Shown here: positions 17,051 through 25,970 of the stretch, piece by piece
Numbering within the stretch: position 1 is the first letter of the stretch
How the letters are laid out: each line of letters opens with the position of its first letter
Notes under the pieces: generated by a model
What the model saw: only the letters and a program-made list of their open reading frames with translations
The model's database searches: none
What the model was told of the DNA's origin: nothing
Position numbers and translations under genes: made by a program
NCBI GenBank assembly: GCA_004298465.1
Contig: SCRT01000006.1
Span: forward strand, 1-64,000
DNA from: Nevskiaceae bacterium
Lineage (GTDB): Bacteria > Pseudomonadota > Gammaproteobacteria > Nevskiales > Nevskiaceae
DNA: 64,000 nt
Direction of reading: 5' to 3'

Positions 17051-17796
17051 TACGGCGCTCCGGAGGCGGCCGCGACGGCACGTTCGGTGAAGCTGCCAAC
17101 CATGCCTGGCAGGCCGTTCAGGCTCCAGCCGATGGCGATGAGCCCGATCAGCAGCGCCGCAGGGAAACCTACGGCGAACAGGTTCAGTGCCGGAGCGGCC
17201 TTGGACACCGCGCCCATCGCCAGGTGCACGCCAAGCAGGGCGGCGATGACGGGCGCTGCGAGCAGCACACCGGCGATGAGAACGTAGGCGGCGAAATCCA
17301 GCACGCTGCGTGCAAGGGTGAGTGGGTCGGCGATGCCGCTGAAACTCGTGACGAGCACCTTCAGGATCAGCAGGTGGCCGTTGAAGGACAGGAACGAGAG
17401 GATGGCGAGGATCGCGTACAGCGAGCCGATCGCGCCGGACGGGATGACCTCGTTGGGGCTGGCGAGCTCACCGAAGGACAGTGCGCTGGCCTGCGCGGCG
17501 ACGGCGGCGCCCATCTGGATGCCCTCGAAGATGAACTTGAACGTGAAGCCGATGAGCAGACCGATGGCGATCTCGGTGAAAGCTGCCGTCCACCACGCAC
17601 CCGTCAATACCGGAGGTGCCGGCGCGTGCAGCGGCGCGACGAGCAGCGCGAGCGTCACCGCCAGCAGCATCTTCGCGCGCGCCGGGACGTTGAAGTCGCC
17701 GAGGATCGGTGCCGTGACGAGCACGGCGGAAACGCGCAGCAGCGGCAGCAGTGCGGTGGACAGCAGCGCCAGCAGCGAGCCGAGCCACAGTTGCAT
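17050..17796 (-). CDS. fliR: Flagellar export apparatus protein FliR
   Basis: A 248-residue membrane protein with about six hydrophobic segments. It includes the conserved FTEIAIGLLIGFTFKFIFEGIQMG-like stretch in the middle of the protein. FliR joins FliP and FliQ in the helical export gate of the type III secretion core. It lies 1 bp after fliQ and touches flhB, so all four export proteins are coupled. Confidence 0.95.
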   Translation of the reverse strand: MQLWLGSLLALLSTALLPLLRVSAVLVTAPILGDFNVPARAKMLLAVTLALLVAPLHAPAPPVLTGAWWTAAFTEIAIGLLIGFTFKFIFEGIQMGAAVAAQASALSFGELASPNEVIPSGAIGSLYAILAILSFLSFNGHLLILKVLVTSFSGIADPLTLARSVLDFAAYVLIAGVLLAAPVIAALLGVHLAMGAVSKAAPALNLFAVGFPAALLIGLIAIGWSLNGLPGMVGSFTERAVAAASGAP

Positions 17797-17797
17797 G

Positions 17798-18067
17798 TCA
17801 GCCGATCCAGGCCGGAATGTGCTGCACCAGCGCGATGGTGTAGTCCATCATCTGGTGCAGCATCCACGGCCCGGCGATGGCGAGCACGAGCGCGAGCGCG
17901 ATCAGCTTCGGCACGAAGGTCAGCGTCATCTCGTTGATCTGCGTGGCGGCCTGGAAGAAGCCGATCACCAGCCCGACGACCAATGCGGCAAGCAGCAGCG
18001 GGCCGGCGAGCATGACGGCAAGGAGCATCGCCTCACGGCCGATGGTGAGCACGAGTTCCGGCGTCAT
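17798..18067 (-). CDS. fliQ: Flagellar export apparatus protein FliQ
   Basis: An 89-residue protein with two membrane helices (about 14-38 and 52-74) and the family pattern VVGLVIGFFQAATQINEMTLTFVPK. It forms part of the FliPQR export gate. Its start overlaps the fliP stop by 4 bp. Confidence 0.95.
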   Translation of the reverse strand: MTPELVLTIGREAMLLAVMLAGPLLLAALVVGLVIGFFQAATQINEMTLTFVPKLIALALVLAIAGPWMLHQMMDYTIALVQHIPAWIG

Positions 18068-18825
18068 GTGTGGAAACTCCCGACGAGGGTGCCGAGCACC
18101 AGCGTCCAGCCGTCCACCAGCACGAACAGCAGCAGTTTGAACGGCGCCGAGATGATCATCGGCGACAGCATCATCATGCCCATCCCCATCAACACGCTGG
18201 CGACCACCAGGTCGATGATCATGAACGGGATGTAGAGCAGGAAGCCGATCTCGAATGCGGTCTTCAGCTCACTGGTGAGGAAGGCACCGGCCAGCAGTGG
18301 AAACGGTACGTCGTCCGGTGTTGCGAAACTTTCGTGGTGCGACAGTTTTGCGTAGAACAGCAGGGTGTCCTCGCGCGTCTGGCGCAGCATGAACGCGCGC
18401 AGCGGCTTGACGCCGTTGTCGAGCGCGGTCTGGAACGACACGGTCTGGTCCATGTACGGCTGTGCGCCGTTGGCCCACATGGCCTTGAACGTCGGCTGCA
18501 TGATGAGCGCGGTCATCAACAGCGCAAGCCCGATGAGGATCTGGTTCGAGGGTGTCTGACCGGTGCCCAGCGCCTGCCGCATCAACGCCAGCACGATCAT
18601 GATGCGTGTAAAGCTCGTCATCACCAGCAGCAGGGCCGGCAGCAGCGTGATGACGGTCATGGCTGCCAGCGCCTGCACCGGCAGCGTCCAGTCCTGGCCG
18701 CCGTGGCCGTCGGGCGCGCTGTGCAGCACCGGTAGGCCGAGCTCAGCACCCCATGCCGGCAGCGTCACGCACAGCAGCGGCAACAGTGCTGTGCTGCAGG
18801 CGGCGATACGTTGCCGGCGCGTCAT
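18064..18825 (-). CDS. fliP: Flagellar export apparatus protein FliP
   Basis: A 253-residue export-gate protein. A cleavable signal peptide (about residues 1-26, ending AWGAE) is followed by four membrane helices and the family signatures MTSFTRIMIVLALMRQALG and GFLLYIPFMIIDLVVASVLM. It overlaps fliO and fliQ by 4 bp each. Confidence 0.96.
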   Translation of the reverse strand: MTRRQRIAACSTALLPLLCVTLPAWGAELGLPVLHSAPDGHGGQDWTLPVQALAAMTVITLLPALLLVMTSFTRIMIVLALMRQALGTGQTPSNQILIGLALLMTALIMQPTFKAMWANGAQPYMDQTVSFQTALDNGVKPLRAFMLRQTREDTLLFYAKLSHHESFATPDDVPFPLLAGAFLTSELKTAFEIGFLLYIPFMIIDLVVASVLMGMGMMMLSPMIISAPFKLLLFVLVDGWTLVLGTLVGSFHT

Positions 18826-19190
18826 TTCTGACCCTTCAGGGTAGCGCGCAACTGTGTCAGGAAATCGCTGATGGGCGCGCCGATCGGGGCGCCGGTCGAG
18901 ACACTGGATGCGTTGGGCAGCTCCGGTGGGGAGTCATAGTGGTGCAGCAGCCGCACCTGGCCGTTGGCCACGCCCAGCAACAGGAATTCGCCCCCTGCTT
19001 CCACCAGCACGGCACGTTCGCGCGGGCCGAGCGACAGGCTGGCGCGGGCCCGCAACAGCGCGTTGCCCCGGGTTTTTCCACCCTGCAGGCGCCGCGCCAT
19101 CCAGCCCAGCACCACGATCATCGCCAGCACTGCAACGAGGGCCACGATCATCTGCATGACAGGCAGGGCGGTGGGGGTTGCGGCCGTCAT
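18822..19190 (-). CDS. fliO: Flagellar biogenesis protein FliO
   Basis: A 122-residue membrane protein with one N-terminal helix (about 11-29) and a cytosolic domain containing RASLSLGPRERAVLVEAGGEFLLLGVANGQVRLLHHY. This is the FliO/MopB fold, which helps assemble the FliP ring. It lies between fliN (2-bp gap) and fliP. Confidence 0.93.
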   Translation of the reverse strand: MTAATPTALPVMQMIVALVAVLAMIVVLGWMARRLQGGKTRGNALLRARASLSLGPRERAVLVEAGGEFLLLGVANGQVRLLHHYDSPPELPNASSVSTGAPIGAPISDFLTQLRATLKGQK

Positions 19191-19192
19191 GG

Positions 19193-19540
19193 TCAGCGCA
19201 GCTTGCGGATGCGTTCGGCCGGGCTGACGACGTCCGTCAGGCGCACGCCGAAACGTTCATTGACGGTGACGACTTCACCGTGGGCGATCAACGTGCCGTT
19301 CACGAAGATGTCGAGCGGCTCGCCGGCGGCTCGCTCCAGTTCCACCACCGAACCCTGGCTGAGCTGCAGCAGGTTGCGGATCGGGATGCGCGTGCGGCCG
19401 ACTTCCATCGACAGGGTGACGGAAACGTCGAGGATCAGGTCCAGGTTGGCGCCGCCGTCCTTGCCGGCAGCGGGGGCAGTGGCGTTGTCGAACTTCTGTG
19501 GTTCGACCTTGCGGGCATCTGCGGTAAGGGTGTCGGACAT
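19193..19540 (-). CDS. fliN: Flagellar motor switch protein FliN
   Basis: A 115-residue C-ring component. The SpoA fold occupies the C-terminal 80 residues (LDVSVTLSMEVGRTRIPIRNLLQLSQGSVVELE, then VNERFGVRLTDVV). The ATG at 19540 (MSDTLTADAR) is used because it lies just after the fliM stop; the longer upstream frame reads through fliM. Confidence 0.95.
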   Translation of the reverse strand: MSDTLTADARKVEPQKFDNATAPAAGKDGGANLDLILDVSVTLSMEVGRTRIPIRNLLQLSQGSVVELERAAGEPLDIFVNGTLIAHGEVVTVNERFGVRLTDVVSPAERIRKLR

Positions 19541-19548
19541 GGGAATTC

Positions 19549-20535
19549 TCAGTTGAGCGTGCGCTGGACGCCGGGGTGGTGAAGCAGTTGCGTGATGCGC
19601 AGTGCAGTACTGCCGTTGGCGGCGCCGAGCGTGCCGTGGGCAATGGGAATGTGGTCGGCGCACAGGTCGAGTTCGTCCGGCAGGTCGATGGGGATGATGT
19701 CGCCGGCCTTGAGGTGCATGAGTTCGTCGATGGTGAGTCGCGGCTCGGCCAGCGTGCTGGTCAGCTCCAGCGCGGCGTCCTGGAGTTGTTCGCGCAGCGC
19801 CATGCCCCAGCGCTCGTCGCGGTCGCCGTGGTCGGACTGCAGACCGGTGTCGAGCTGGTCGCGGATGGGTTCAATCATGGCGTAGGGCAGCGCAAGCTGG
19901 ATCTCGCCACCGCCGCCGTCGAGCTCGACGCTGAAGCGCGAGACGACGATCACTTCCGATGGCGCCACGATATTCGCGAAATGCGGGTTGATTTCCGACT
20001 GCAGGTGCTCGAATTCGAGTTTCAGTACCGGTGACCAGGCTTCTGCCAGGTTGGTGAACGCCAGTTTCAGCAGGAGCTTGATGACGCGCATTTCCGTGGC
20101 GGTAAAGTCGCGGCCCTCGATCTTGGTGTGGAAGCGCCCGCCACCGCCGAAGTAGTTGTCGACGACGGCGAACACCAGCTTGGGCTCGAACACCAGCAGC
20201 GCCGTGCCGCGCAGCGGCTTCATGCGGATCAGGTTAAGGTTCGTCGGCACGTACAGGCTTTGGACGTATTCTGCGAACTTCATCATCTCGATGCCTTTGA
20301 CCGACAGCTCCGGCGAACGCCGCAGCATGTTGAACAGGCTGACGCGGAAGTGGCGCGCAAAGCGCTCGTTGATCATTTCCAGCGTTGGCAGGCGGCCGCG
20401 CACGATGCGGTCCTGCGAGGCGAGGTTGTAGCTGCGCACCTCGCCCGGCGCGGCCGGCGGGTCGGTGTCCACTTCGCCGGCGTCCACGCCGTGCAGCAGG
20501 GCATCGATCTCGTCTTGGGAAAGGATATCGGCCAT
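19549..20535 (-). CDS. fliM: Flagellar motor switch protein FliM
   Basis: A 328-residue C-ring protein. The extreme N-terminus, MADILSQDEIDALLHGV, is the CheY-P binding peptide. The middle CheC-like domain contains the GGxG loop (YFGGGGRFHTKIEGRDFTATEMR) that contacts FliG. A C-terminal SpoA domain pairs with FliN. It lies 8 bp after fliL and 8 bp before fliN. Confidence 0.97.
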   Translation of the reverse strand: MADILSQDEIDALLHGVDAGEVDTDPPAAPGEVRSYNLASQDRIVRGRLPTLEMINERFARHFRVSLFNMLRRSPELSVKGIEMMKFAEYVQSLYVPTNLNLIRMKPLRGTALLVFEPKLVFAVVDNYFGGGGRFHTKIEGRDFTATEMRVIKLLLKLAFTNLAEAWSPVLKLEFEHLQSEINPHFANIVAPSEVIVVSRFSVELDGGGGEIQLALPYAMIEPIRDQLDTGLQSDHGDRDERWGMALREQLQDAALELTSTLAEPRLTIDELMHLKAGDIIPIDLPDELDLCADHIPIAHGTLGAANGSTALRITQLLHHPGVQRTLN

Positions 20536-20543
20536 GGCGGGGC

Positions 20544-21032
20544 CTATTGCATGACGAAGCTGGTGAAGATCACGGCGCTTACATCGTCGGCCGCGCGGCT
20601 CTTCTTCAGCGTGGCCTTGATGGCCGCGAGTGCTTCGGCCTGCAGTTTTTCCTTGCCGCTGCGGGGCGCGAGGTTCTGCGCCGTCTGGCTGGAGAACAGC
20701 AGCAACAACTGGTTGCGCAGGTCAGGCTGGAACTGCTCGAGCGCCCTGGCGGTCGCCTCGTTCGTCGTTGCCACCTGCACGTCGAGCTGCAGGTAGCGCA
20801 GCGTGTCGTCCCCGGACAGGTTGACGATGAACGCCGGGCCGAGCGACACGAACTGCGGCGGGGTCGCGTCCGGCACCGCCTTTGCGGTGGCCGGATCGGG
20901 GTTCGCAGCCGGGGCGGAACGCGAGCTCAGGAACCATCCGGCTCCGCCGGCAAGGGCGGCGCACAACACGATGATGACGACCCATTTCTTCTTGCCCGAC
21001 TTGGCAGGCGGCGTGGCAGGGGTGTCCGGCAT
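20544..21032 (-). CDS. fliL: Flagellar basal body-associated protein FliL
   Basis: A 162-residue single-pass membrane protein. A short basic cytoplasmic N-terminus (AKSGKKK) is followed by a helix (about 17-36) and a periplasmic FliL domain with FVSLGPAFIVNLSGDDTLRYLQLDVQV. FliL encircles the stator and supports torque. The ATG at 21032 gives a normal topology. A sigma-54 promoter (21067-21082) sits directly upstream, so fliL heads a separate fliLMNOPQR-flhB transcript. Confidence 0.95.
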   Translation of the reverse strand: MPDTPATPPAKSGKKKWVVIIVLCAALAGGAGWFLSSRSAPAANPDPATAKAVPDATPPQFVSLGPAFIVNLSGDDTLRYLQLDVQVATTNEATARALEQFQPDLRNQLLLLFSSQTAQNLAPRSGKEKLQAEALAAIKATLKKSRAADDVSAVIFTSFVMQ

Positions 21033-21066
21033 TGGCGTGAACTCGCAGTGGATTTGCCTGAACGCA

Positions 21067-21082
21067 TGCAACCCTTATTCCA
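21067..21082 (-). promoter_or_regulatory. Sigma-54 (-24/-12) promoter of fliL
   Basis: The minus strand reads TGGAATAAGGGTTGCA. The -24 TGG, the -12 TTGCA and the GG-N10-GC spacing are all present. The predicted start of transcription would be about 20-25 nt before the fliL ATG. The promoter sits inside the 191-bp fliK-fliL gap, downstream of the palindrome at 21146-21225. Confidence 0.7.
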
Positions 21083-21145
21083 TGCCGGCCGGACGGTCGG
21101 GTCCGAGATCGGGGATTCGATAGTCGTCCAGATCTCCGATCCCTG

Positions 21146-21225
21146 AGGTAAACGCTGAACAAGCGTCGCGAGCGAAGGCAGGTCGCCCGAGGTGCCGAGG
21201 GCAGCAGCTTGTTCAGCGTTTACCT
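21146..21225. repeat. 80-bp palindromic element between fliK and fliL
   Basis: A perfect 19-bp inverted repeat, AGGTAAACGCTGAACAAGC and its complement, lies at 21146-21164 and 21207-21225 around a 42-bp centre. The outer edge overlaps two bases of the fliK stop codon (TAG at 21226-21224). No T-tract is present. The structure looks like a small mobile palindromic element or an intercistronic hairpin. Confidence 0.7.
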
Positions 21226-22576
21226 AAGCGAAATCGTCCACCAGCCCGCGGGCAACGAAGCTGCGGGCATGCGCAACGTCCGGCGTACGGCCTGTCGGGT
21301 CGATGGCAGGGATCGCCGACCCGGTGTCGTGATCCTGACGCTCACCGTGTCGGGATTGCCCCGCCGACACGTCGGCGTGGTCGAGTTGCAGTCCCTGGCC
21401 GGCCAGCAGGGCCGAAAGCTGCGGAATGGCCTGCTGAAGTGCCGCCCGCGTCACGGGCTGGGCGGCGTAGATCTGGACTTTCGCGCGGTCCTTGTCGATG
21501 TCCAGTTCGATGTCCACCGGCCCCAGATGCGCAGGGTTCAACTGCAGGCGCACGCGGCCGCCGTCCGGGCCGGTGTTGGCCATGAGCGTTTCGGCCACGG
21601 CCTGCGGCCATTGGGGATGGTCGATCGGCACGCGGACCATCCCGGTGCCGGCAGTAACCGCAGCCGGTGGGACGGCTGTGGCGGGCAGCGCGCCGTTCAG
21701 GCCGAGTGCGGCGGCGAGGCCGTCGACGTGCGAAGTCTTGTCGGCCGACGACGTCCCAAAGGGTGTCGCCGCAGGAGCGGACGTTGCAGCAAGCTGGGCA
21801 GCGAGACGCGCCGCAACCTGCAGGGAAGCGGTGGTGTTGCCGGAATGCGTTGCGGTGGATGCAGCATGGTGGTCGCCGCCGTCGCTCTGGCCTTTTGCCG
21901 CCTCGCCGTGGGCGCGGGTGACGGGGGCTTTCGTGTCGTCGGCCGTCACTACGGCGTGGCGACCGGCAGGGGCATCACTGGCCTCGCCGTCGGGGGAGCC
22001 CGTGGCGCCCAGCTTGCGCAGCGTGGCGTGCGATGGGGCGGCTTGTTCCGACACGAGCGCCGGGTCGGTCAGATCTGGCTCCGAGTCGTGGGGCGCCTCG
22101 GCTGCACCCGCCTGCGCACTGGGTGGTGGTGTGATTGCGCTCGCGGCGATGGTGGCTCCCGGTGCAGGGGCGCTTGTGTCGGCGCTGTCGCCCGTATCGC
22201 CGCCGGCTTTGGCGTTGGAGTTCTTGTCGGCATCGGTGGACGCGTCGTGGGCGTGGGGTTTCGCCGCCGCCTTCGCGTGCCGGTCGGTGGGCTGTGCCGG
22301 GTCGTCCGGTGTTGTGGTGCCCGCGTTTGCTCGATCGGGTGCTGGCTGGAGCTGCTGCGCGTTTCGGGTATCGCGCGCTGTCGTGGGGGCGCGCCGCACG
22401 TCGTGTGCGTCGGAGTGGGACGCGCGGGCCTGACGGGCGGCGTCGAAAGTCGACGCGAAATCCGCGGGCTGTGCCGGGGCGGAATGTGTCGGCCGGTTCC
22501 CAAGCGGGGCAGCCGGCCAGCTCGCGTTGGGGGTCGGTAGGGAAGACGCTGGGCCGGGGACAAGGGAAGGCGTCAT
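21224..22576 (-). CDS. fliK: Flagellar hook-length control protein FliK
   Basis: A 450-residue secreted ruler. The first 300 residues are Ala/Pro/Thr/Ser/His-rich and low-complexity, as expected for the extended ruler. The C-terminal hook-length domain (about 325-420) shows VRLQLNPAHLGPVDIELDIDK and LQQAIPQLSALLAGQGLQL. It signals FlhB to change export specificity. It overlaps fliJ by 4 bp and ends at the palindrome at 21146-21225, which overlaps its stop codon. Confidence 0.93.
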   Translation of the reverse strand: MTPSLVPGPASSLPTPNASWPAAPLGNRPTHSAPAQPADFASTFDAARQARASHSDAHDVRRAPTTARDTRNAQQLQPAPDRANAGTTTPDDPAQPTDRHAKAAAKPHAHDASTDADKNSNAKAGGDTGDSADTSAPAPGATIAASAITPPPSAQAGAAEAPHDSEPDLTDPALVSEQAAPSHATLRKLGATGSPDGEASDAPAGRHAVVTADDTKAPVTRAHGEAAKGQSDGGDHHAASTATHSGNTTASLQVAARLAAQLAATSAPAATPFGTSSADKTSHVDGLAAALGLNGALPATAVPPAAVTAGTGMVRVPIDHPQWPQAVAETLMANTGPDGGRVRLQLNPAHLGPVDIELDIDKDRAKVQIYAAQPVTRAALQQAIPQLSALLAGQGLQLDHADVSAGQSRHGERQDHDTGSAIPAIDPTGRTPDVAHARSFVARGLVDDFA

Positions 22577-22995
22577 GGTTTGGGCTCCGTATGGCGGGCA
22601 GCGAGGTCATCCTGGGCGTGCTGTTCGCGCTTGTTCTGGCGTGTCGCATGGGCGTCGTGCGCCTGCTGGCAGAGGATCTCGAAACGCCGCTGGTCCAGGC
22701 GCTGTTCCGTCCAGTGGCCGACGGCGTTGTCCACTGCCTGTTGCGTGCGCGCCACGGTCTGTTCCTGCTGGGTCACGGCCTGCCGCAGGCGGGAAATGAA
22801 GGCTGCATGGTTCGCGAGCTGCCAGCTCGACGGCTGCGCCATGCGCTGTTCGTAGTCCGCCAGGTAGCTCCGCAACTCATCCAGGCGCGCCTGTTCGGTG
22901 GTCGACTCGGCGCGGCGTTGCTGTACCGTGCCGGCGGCCGCGTCGACACGGCGTTCGGCCAGGGACAGCAGCGGTTGCAGGCGGGTCTCGTTCAT
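22573..22995 (-). CDS. fliJ: Flagellar export chaperone FliJ
   Basis: A 140-residue, almost wholly helical protein with heptad-rich coiled coil and high Gln/Arg/Glu content (LLSLAERRVDAAAGTVQQRR near the N-terminus). FliJ is the stalk-like subunit that couples the FliI ATPase to FlhA. The assignment rests on composition, size and position between fliI and fliK, with 4-bp overlaps on both sides. Confidence 0.88.
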   Translation of the reverse strand: MNETRLQPLLSLAERRVDAAAGTVQQRRAESTTEQARLDELRSYLADYEQRMAQPSSWQLANHAAFISRLRQAVTQQEQTVARTQQAVDNAVGHWTEQRLDQRRFEILCQQAHDAHATRQNKREQHAQDDLAARHTEPKP

Positions 22996-24368
22996 TTCGC
23001 GGACTTCGCGGGCGCCGGTGCCGGCGGCTGCACGACGCGTTGCAGTTCGGCCGCAACATCGGCAAGGCGCGACGGCGTGTTGCGCGGCTGGCGCAGGAAC
23101 GCTTCGACGCGCGGCCAGGCGTCGATGGCGGCGTCGATGCGCGGGTCTGACCCCGTCTTGTAGGCGCCGATGGCGATCAGGTCGCGGTTGCGCTGGTAGG
23201 TGGCGATGAGCGCACGCAGGTCGCGCACGAGTTTCTGCTGCGCTTCGTCGGTGATTTCCGGCATCAGCCGCGAAATGGAGCGTTCGATGTCGATGGCGGG
23301 AAAGATCCCGCCGTCGGCCAGCTCGCGCGACAGGATGATGTGGCCGTCGAGGATCGAACGGGCAGAGTCAGCCACCGGATCGTCGAGGTCGTCGCCTTCG
23401 GCCAGCACCGTGTAGACCGCCGTGATGGAGCCGGCGCCGCGGTCGGCCGGGCCGGCGCGCTCGCACAGGCGCGCGAGGTGGGCGAACACCGAAGGCGGGT
23501 AGCCGCGTGTGGCTGGGGGTTCGCCGATGGCGAGCCCGACTTCACGTGCCGCTTGCGCGAAGCGCGTGAGCGAATCCATCAGCAGCAGGACTTGCTGGCC
23601 GCGGTCGCGGAAATATTCCGCCACCGCCGTGGCCAGCCACGCGCCGTGCAGGCGCATGAGCGGCGGCCGGTCGGAAGGTGTGGCGACGACGACGGCGCGC
23701 GTCAGCCCGTCCGGGCCGAGCGTACGCTGGACGAATTCCGCGACTTCGCGGCCGCGCTCGCCGACCAACCCGACGACGATGACGTCCGCCTGGGTGTGGC
23801 GCGTCATCATGCCCAGCAGCGTGCTCTTGCCGACACCGGCGCCGGCGAACAGGCCGATGCGCTGGCCGCGGCCGAGCGTGAGGGCGGCGTTGATGGCGCG
23901 CACGCCGACGTCGAGCGGTTGCGTGATCGGCTGGCGGTTCAGCGGGTTCAGCGGCGCGCCCAGCAGGCTGCAGATGCGGTTGCCGCGCGGCGCGGGGCGG
24001 CCGTCGAGCGGCGCGCCGCTGGCGTCGATGACGCGGCCGAGCCATTCGTCGCCGATGCTCAGGCCGGATGCACGTTCCGCGCGCACGGCGGCACCCATCA
24101 CCAGGCCGTGGGCTTCCCCAGCTGGCATCAGGTAGCTGCGCGTTTCGTTGAAGCCGACGACCTGGGCCGGAATCCACTGGCCGTCCTCGGCGGCGATGCG
24201 ACAGCGCCCGCCGACCGGCAGGCGCAGTCCGCTGGCTTCCAGCGTCAGTCCGACGGCCCGGCAGAGGCGGCCTTCCACCGCAATCGGCGCGGTTTTCGGC
24301 AGTTGCGCCGCCAGCTCGTGCAGTGCGGCCTGCCAGCGTTCGGCGCGGCTAGCTGTTGCTGTCGCCAT
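22992..24368 (-). CDS. fliI: Flagellum-specific ATPase FliI
   Basis: A 458-residue F1-beta-like hexameric ATPase of the export apparatus. It shows Walker A FAGAGVGKSTLLGMM (GAGVGKS at 176-182), GERGREVAEF, Walker B VLLLMDSLTRFAQAAREVGL, and the PPATRGYPPSVFA loop. The ATG at 24368 overlaps the fliH end by 20 bp; sequence further upstream in this frame is an artefact of reading through fliH. Confidence 0.97.
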   Translation of the reverse strand: MATATASRAERWQAALHELAAQLPKTAPIAVEGRLCRAVGLTLEASGLRLPVGGRCRIAAEDGQWIPAQVVGFNETRSYLMPAGEAHGLVMGAAVRAERASGLSIGDEWLGRVIDASGAPLDGRPAPRGNRICSLLGAPLNPLNRQPITQPLDVGVRAINAALTLGRGQRIGLFAGAGVGKSTLLGMMTRHTQADVIVVGLVGERGREVAEFVQRTLGPDGLTRAVVVATPSDRPPLMRLHGAWLATAVAEYFRDRGQQVLLLMDSLTRFAQAAREVGLAIGEPPATRGYPPSVFAHLARLCERAGPADRGAGSITAVYTVLAEGDDLDDPVADSARSILDGHIILSRELADGGIFPAIDIERSISRLMPEITDEAQQKLVRDLRALIATYQRNRDLIAIGAYKTGSDPRIDAAIDAWPRVEAFLRQPRNTPSRLADVAAELQRVVQPPAPAPAKSAK

Positions 24369-24966
24369 GGCTGGCCTCCGCTGCGGGTTCCAGCAGGTGC
24401 TCCGCGACTTCGCGCAGACGGGCGTCGAGCGTTGCGTCCGCTGTCGCCTGCAGGCCGACGGCCTTGCAGTCTCCGGGTTGCAGGGCAGGGTTGGCTTCCA
24501 GTTGCCACGGTTGTGACGGTGGGCTCTGCTGCAGGGCGGCGGCGAGGGCGGCGTACTGGGCTGGCGCGACCTGGAGCGTGACGGTGTCGGTGGGTGCGGC
24601 GAGGGCGGCGACAGCTTCGCGCGCAAGCTGGGCGACGGTTCCCGGGTCGTACCGGAGCTGGGTGCGCGCCAGGACTTCGCCGAGTGTCCACGCCGCGTGG
24701 CGGAGGGATTCGGCGAGTACGGCTTCCTGTTCGGCCAGCGGTTTCGCCAGTGCGGCGAGTACGGCGTCAAGTGCTGCCACGCGGTGCGCAACCTCGGTGG
24801 TGCCACGCTGCAGCCCGTCCTGGTAGCCGCGCGTGTCGCCGGCTTCCCAGGCCTGCTGCTCGATGCGCTCCACGGTTTCGGCCGTCGGCGGCGTATCGAA
24901 GGTGGGCGGCGCCCACGGCCGCACGGCAGGCGCCGGATCTGCCGCGGTGGCCAGATCGCCTTTCAT
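24349..24966 (-). CDS. fliH: Flagellar export protein FliH
   Basis: A 205-residue regulator of the FliI ATPase. The N-terminus has the WxPP-type segment (VRPWAPPTF), which in homologues docks FliH to the C-ring or FlhA. A helical middle (GYQDGLQRGTTEVAHRVAALDAVL) and a V-ATPase subunit-E-like C-terminal domain follow. It overlaps fliG by 4 bp. Confidence 0.92.
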   Translation of the reverse strand: MKGDLATAADPAPAVRPWAPPTFDTPPTAETVERIEQQAWEAGDTRGYQDGLQRGTTEVAHRVAALDAVLAALAKPLAEQEAVLAESLRHAAWTLGEVLARTQLRYDPGTVAQLAREAVAALAAPTDTVTLQVAPAQYAALAAALQQSPPSQPWQLEANPALQPGDCKAVGLQATADATLDARLREVAEHLLEPAAEASHGDSNS

Positions 24967-25970
24967 ACGAGCTGCTCGCTGCCCTTGCCGGACAGCACGA
25001 TTTCACCCTTGTCGGACAGCCGGCGTGCGATGCCGAGGATCTCCTTCTGCGCGGCATCGACGTCGGTGATCTTGACCGGGCCTTTTGCTTCCATGTCTTC
25101 CTGCAGCATTTCCGCAGCACGCTTGGACAGGTTAGAGGTGATCTTGTCCTTCACCTTGGGGTCGGCGCCGCGCAGCGCCACCGTCAGCTTGTCGGTCGGC
25201 ACGTCGCGCAGCAGGGTCTGGATCGAGCGGTCGTCAAGCTCGGCGAGGTCGTCGAAGACGAACATCAGGTCCTCGATCTGGCCGCCGATGGCGTCGTCGT
25301 TGGCGCGGATCTCGCCCATCAGTCGGCCTTCTTCCGTGGAATCCAGCAGATTCATGATGTTGGCAGCGACTTTCACGCCGCCCATGTTGCTGGCCTTCAC
25401 CGCGCCGCCGCCGGTGGTCTGGCGTTCCATGATCTCGTCCAGTTCCTGCAGCGCCTGCGGCTGGACGCCGTCCAGCGTGGCGATGCGCAGCAGGCAGTCG
25501 GAACGGATGTTCTCCGGCAGCATCAGGAGCACTTCCGCAGCCTGGTCGGCATCGAGGTAGGACAGCACGATGGCGATGATCTGTGGATGCTCGTTGCGTA
25601 CGAGGTCGACCACCGCACGCGTTTCCATCCACTTCAGCGCTTCCAGGCCCTTGCTGTTGTGGCCCGAGAAGATGCGGTCCGCCAGCGCTTCGGCCTTGGC
25701 TTCCCCGAGAGCACCCACCAGCACCTTGCGCACGTATTCGTCGTTGGCCACGCCCAGCGATGTGCGTTCGTCCATGACCTCGACGAACTCGTCGATCACC
25801 GATTCCGCCTGCTCGCGCGTGACGTCGCTGATCTCCGACATCGCCACCCCGATGCGCTGGACGTCCTTGGCGCCCAGGTGCTTGAGCACTTCGGCGGCCT
25901 GGTCTTCGCCGATCGACATCAGCAGGATCGCGGCGCGTCGCAGCGGGGTGCTGGGTTCGGTGTCAGCCAT
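24963..25970 (-). CDS. fliG: Flagellar motor switch protein FliG
   Basis: A 335-residue rotor protein. N, middle and C domains are all visible: the N-terminal FliF-binding part (RRAAILLMSIGEDQAAEVLKHL), the EHPQIIAIVLSYLD middle motif, and the C-terminal torque helix with charged residues (DDLAELDDRSIQTLLRDV). Length is normal. It overlaps the fliF end by 8 bp. Confidence 0.97.
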   Translation of the reverse strand: MADTEPSTPLRRAAILLMSIGEDQAAEVLKHLGAKDVQRIGVAMSEISDVTREQAESVIDEFVEVMDERTSLGVANDEYVRKVLVGALGEAKAEALADRIFSGHNSKGLEALKWMETRAVVDLVRNEHPQIIAIVLSYLDADQAAEVLLMLPENIRSDCLLRIATLDGVQPQALQELDEIMERQTTGGGAVKASNMGGVKVAANIMNLLDSTEEGRLMGEIRANDDAIGGQIEDLMFVFDDLAELDDRSIQTLLRDVPTDKLTVALRGADPKVKDKITSNLSKRAAEMLQEDMEAKGPVKITDVDAAQKEILGIARRLSDKGEIVLSGKGSEQLV

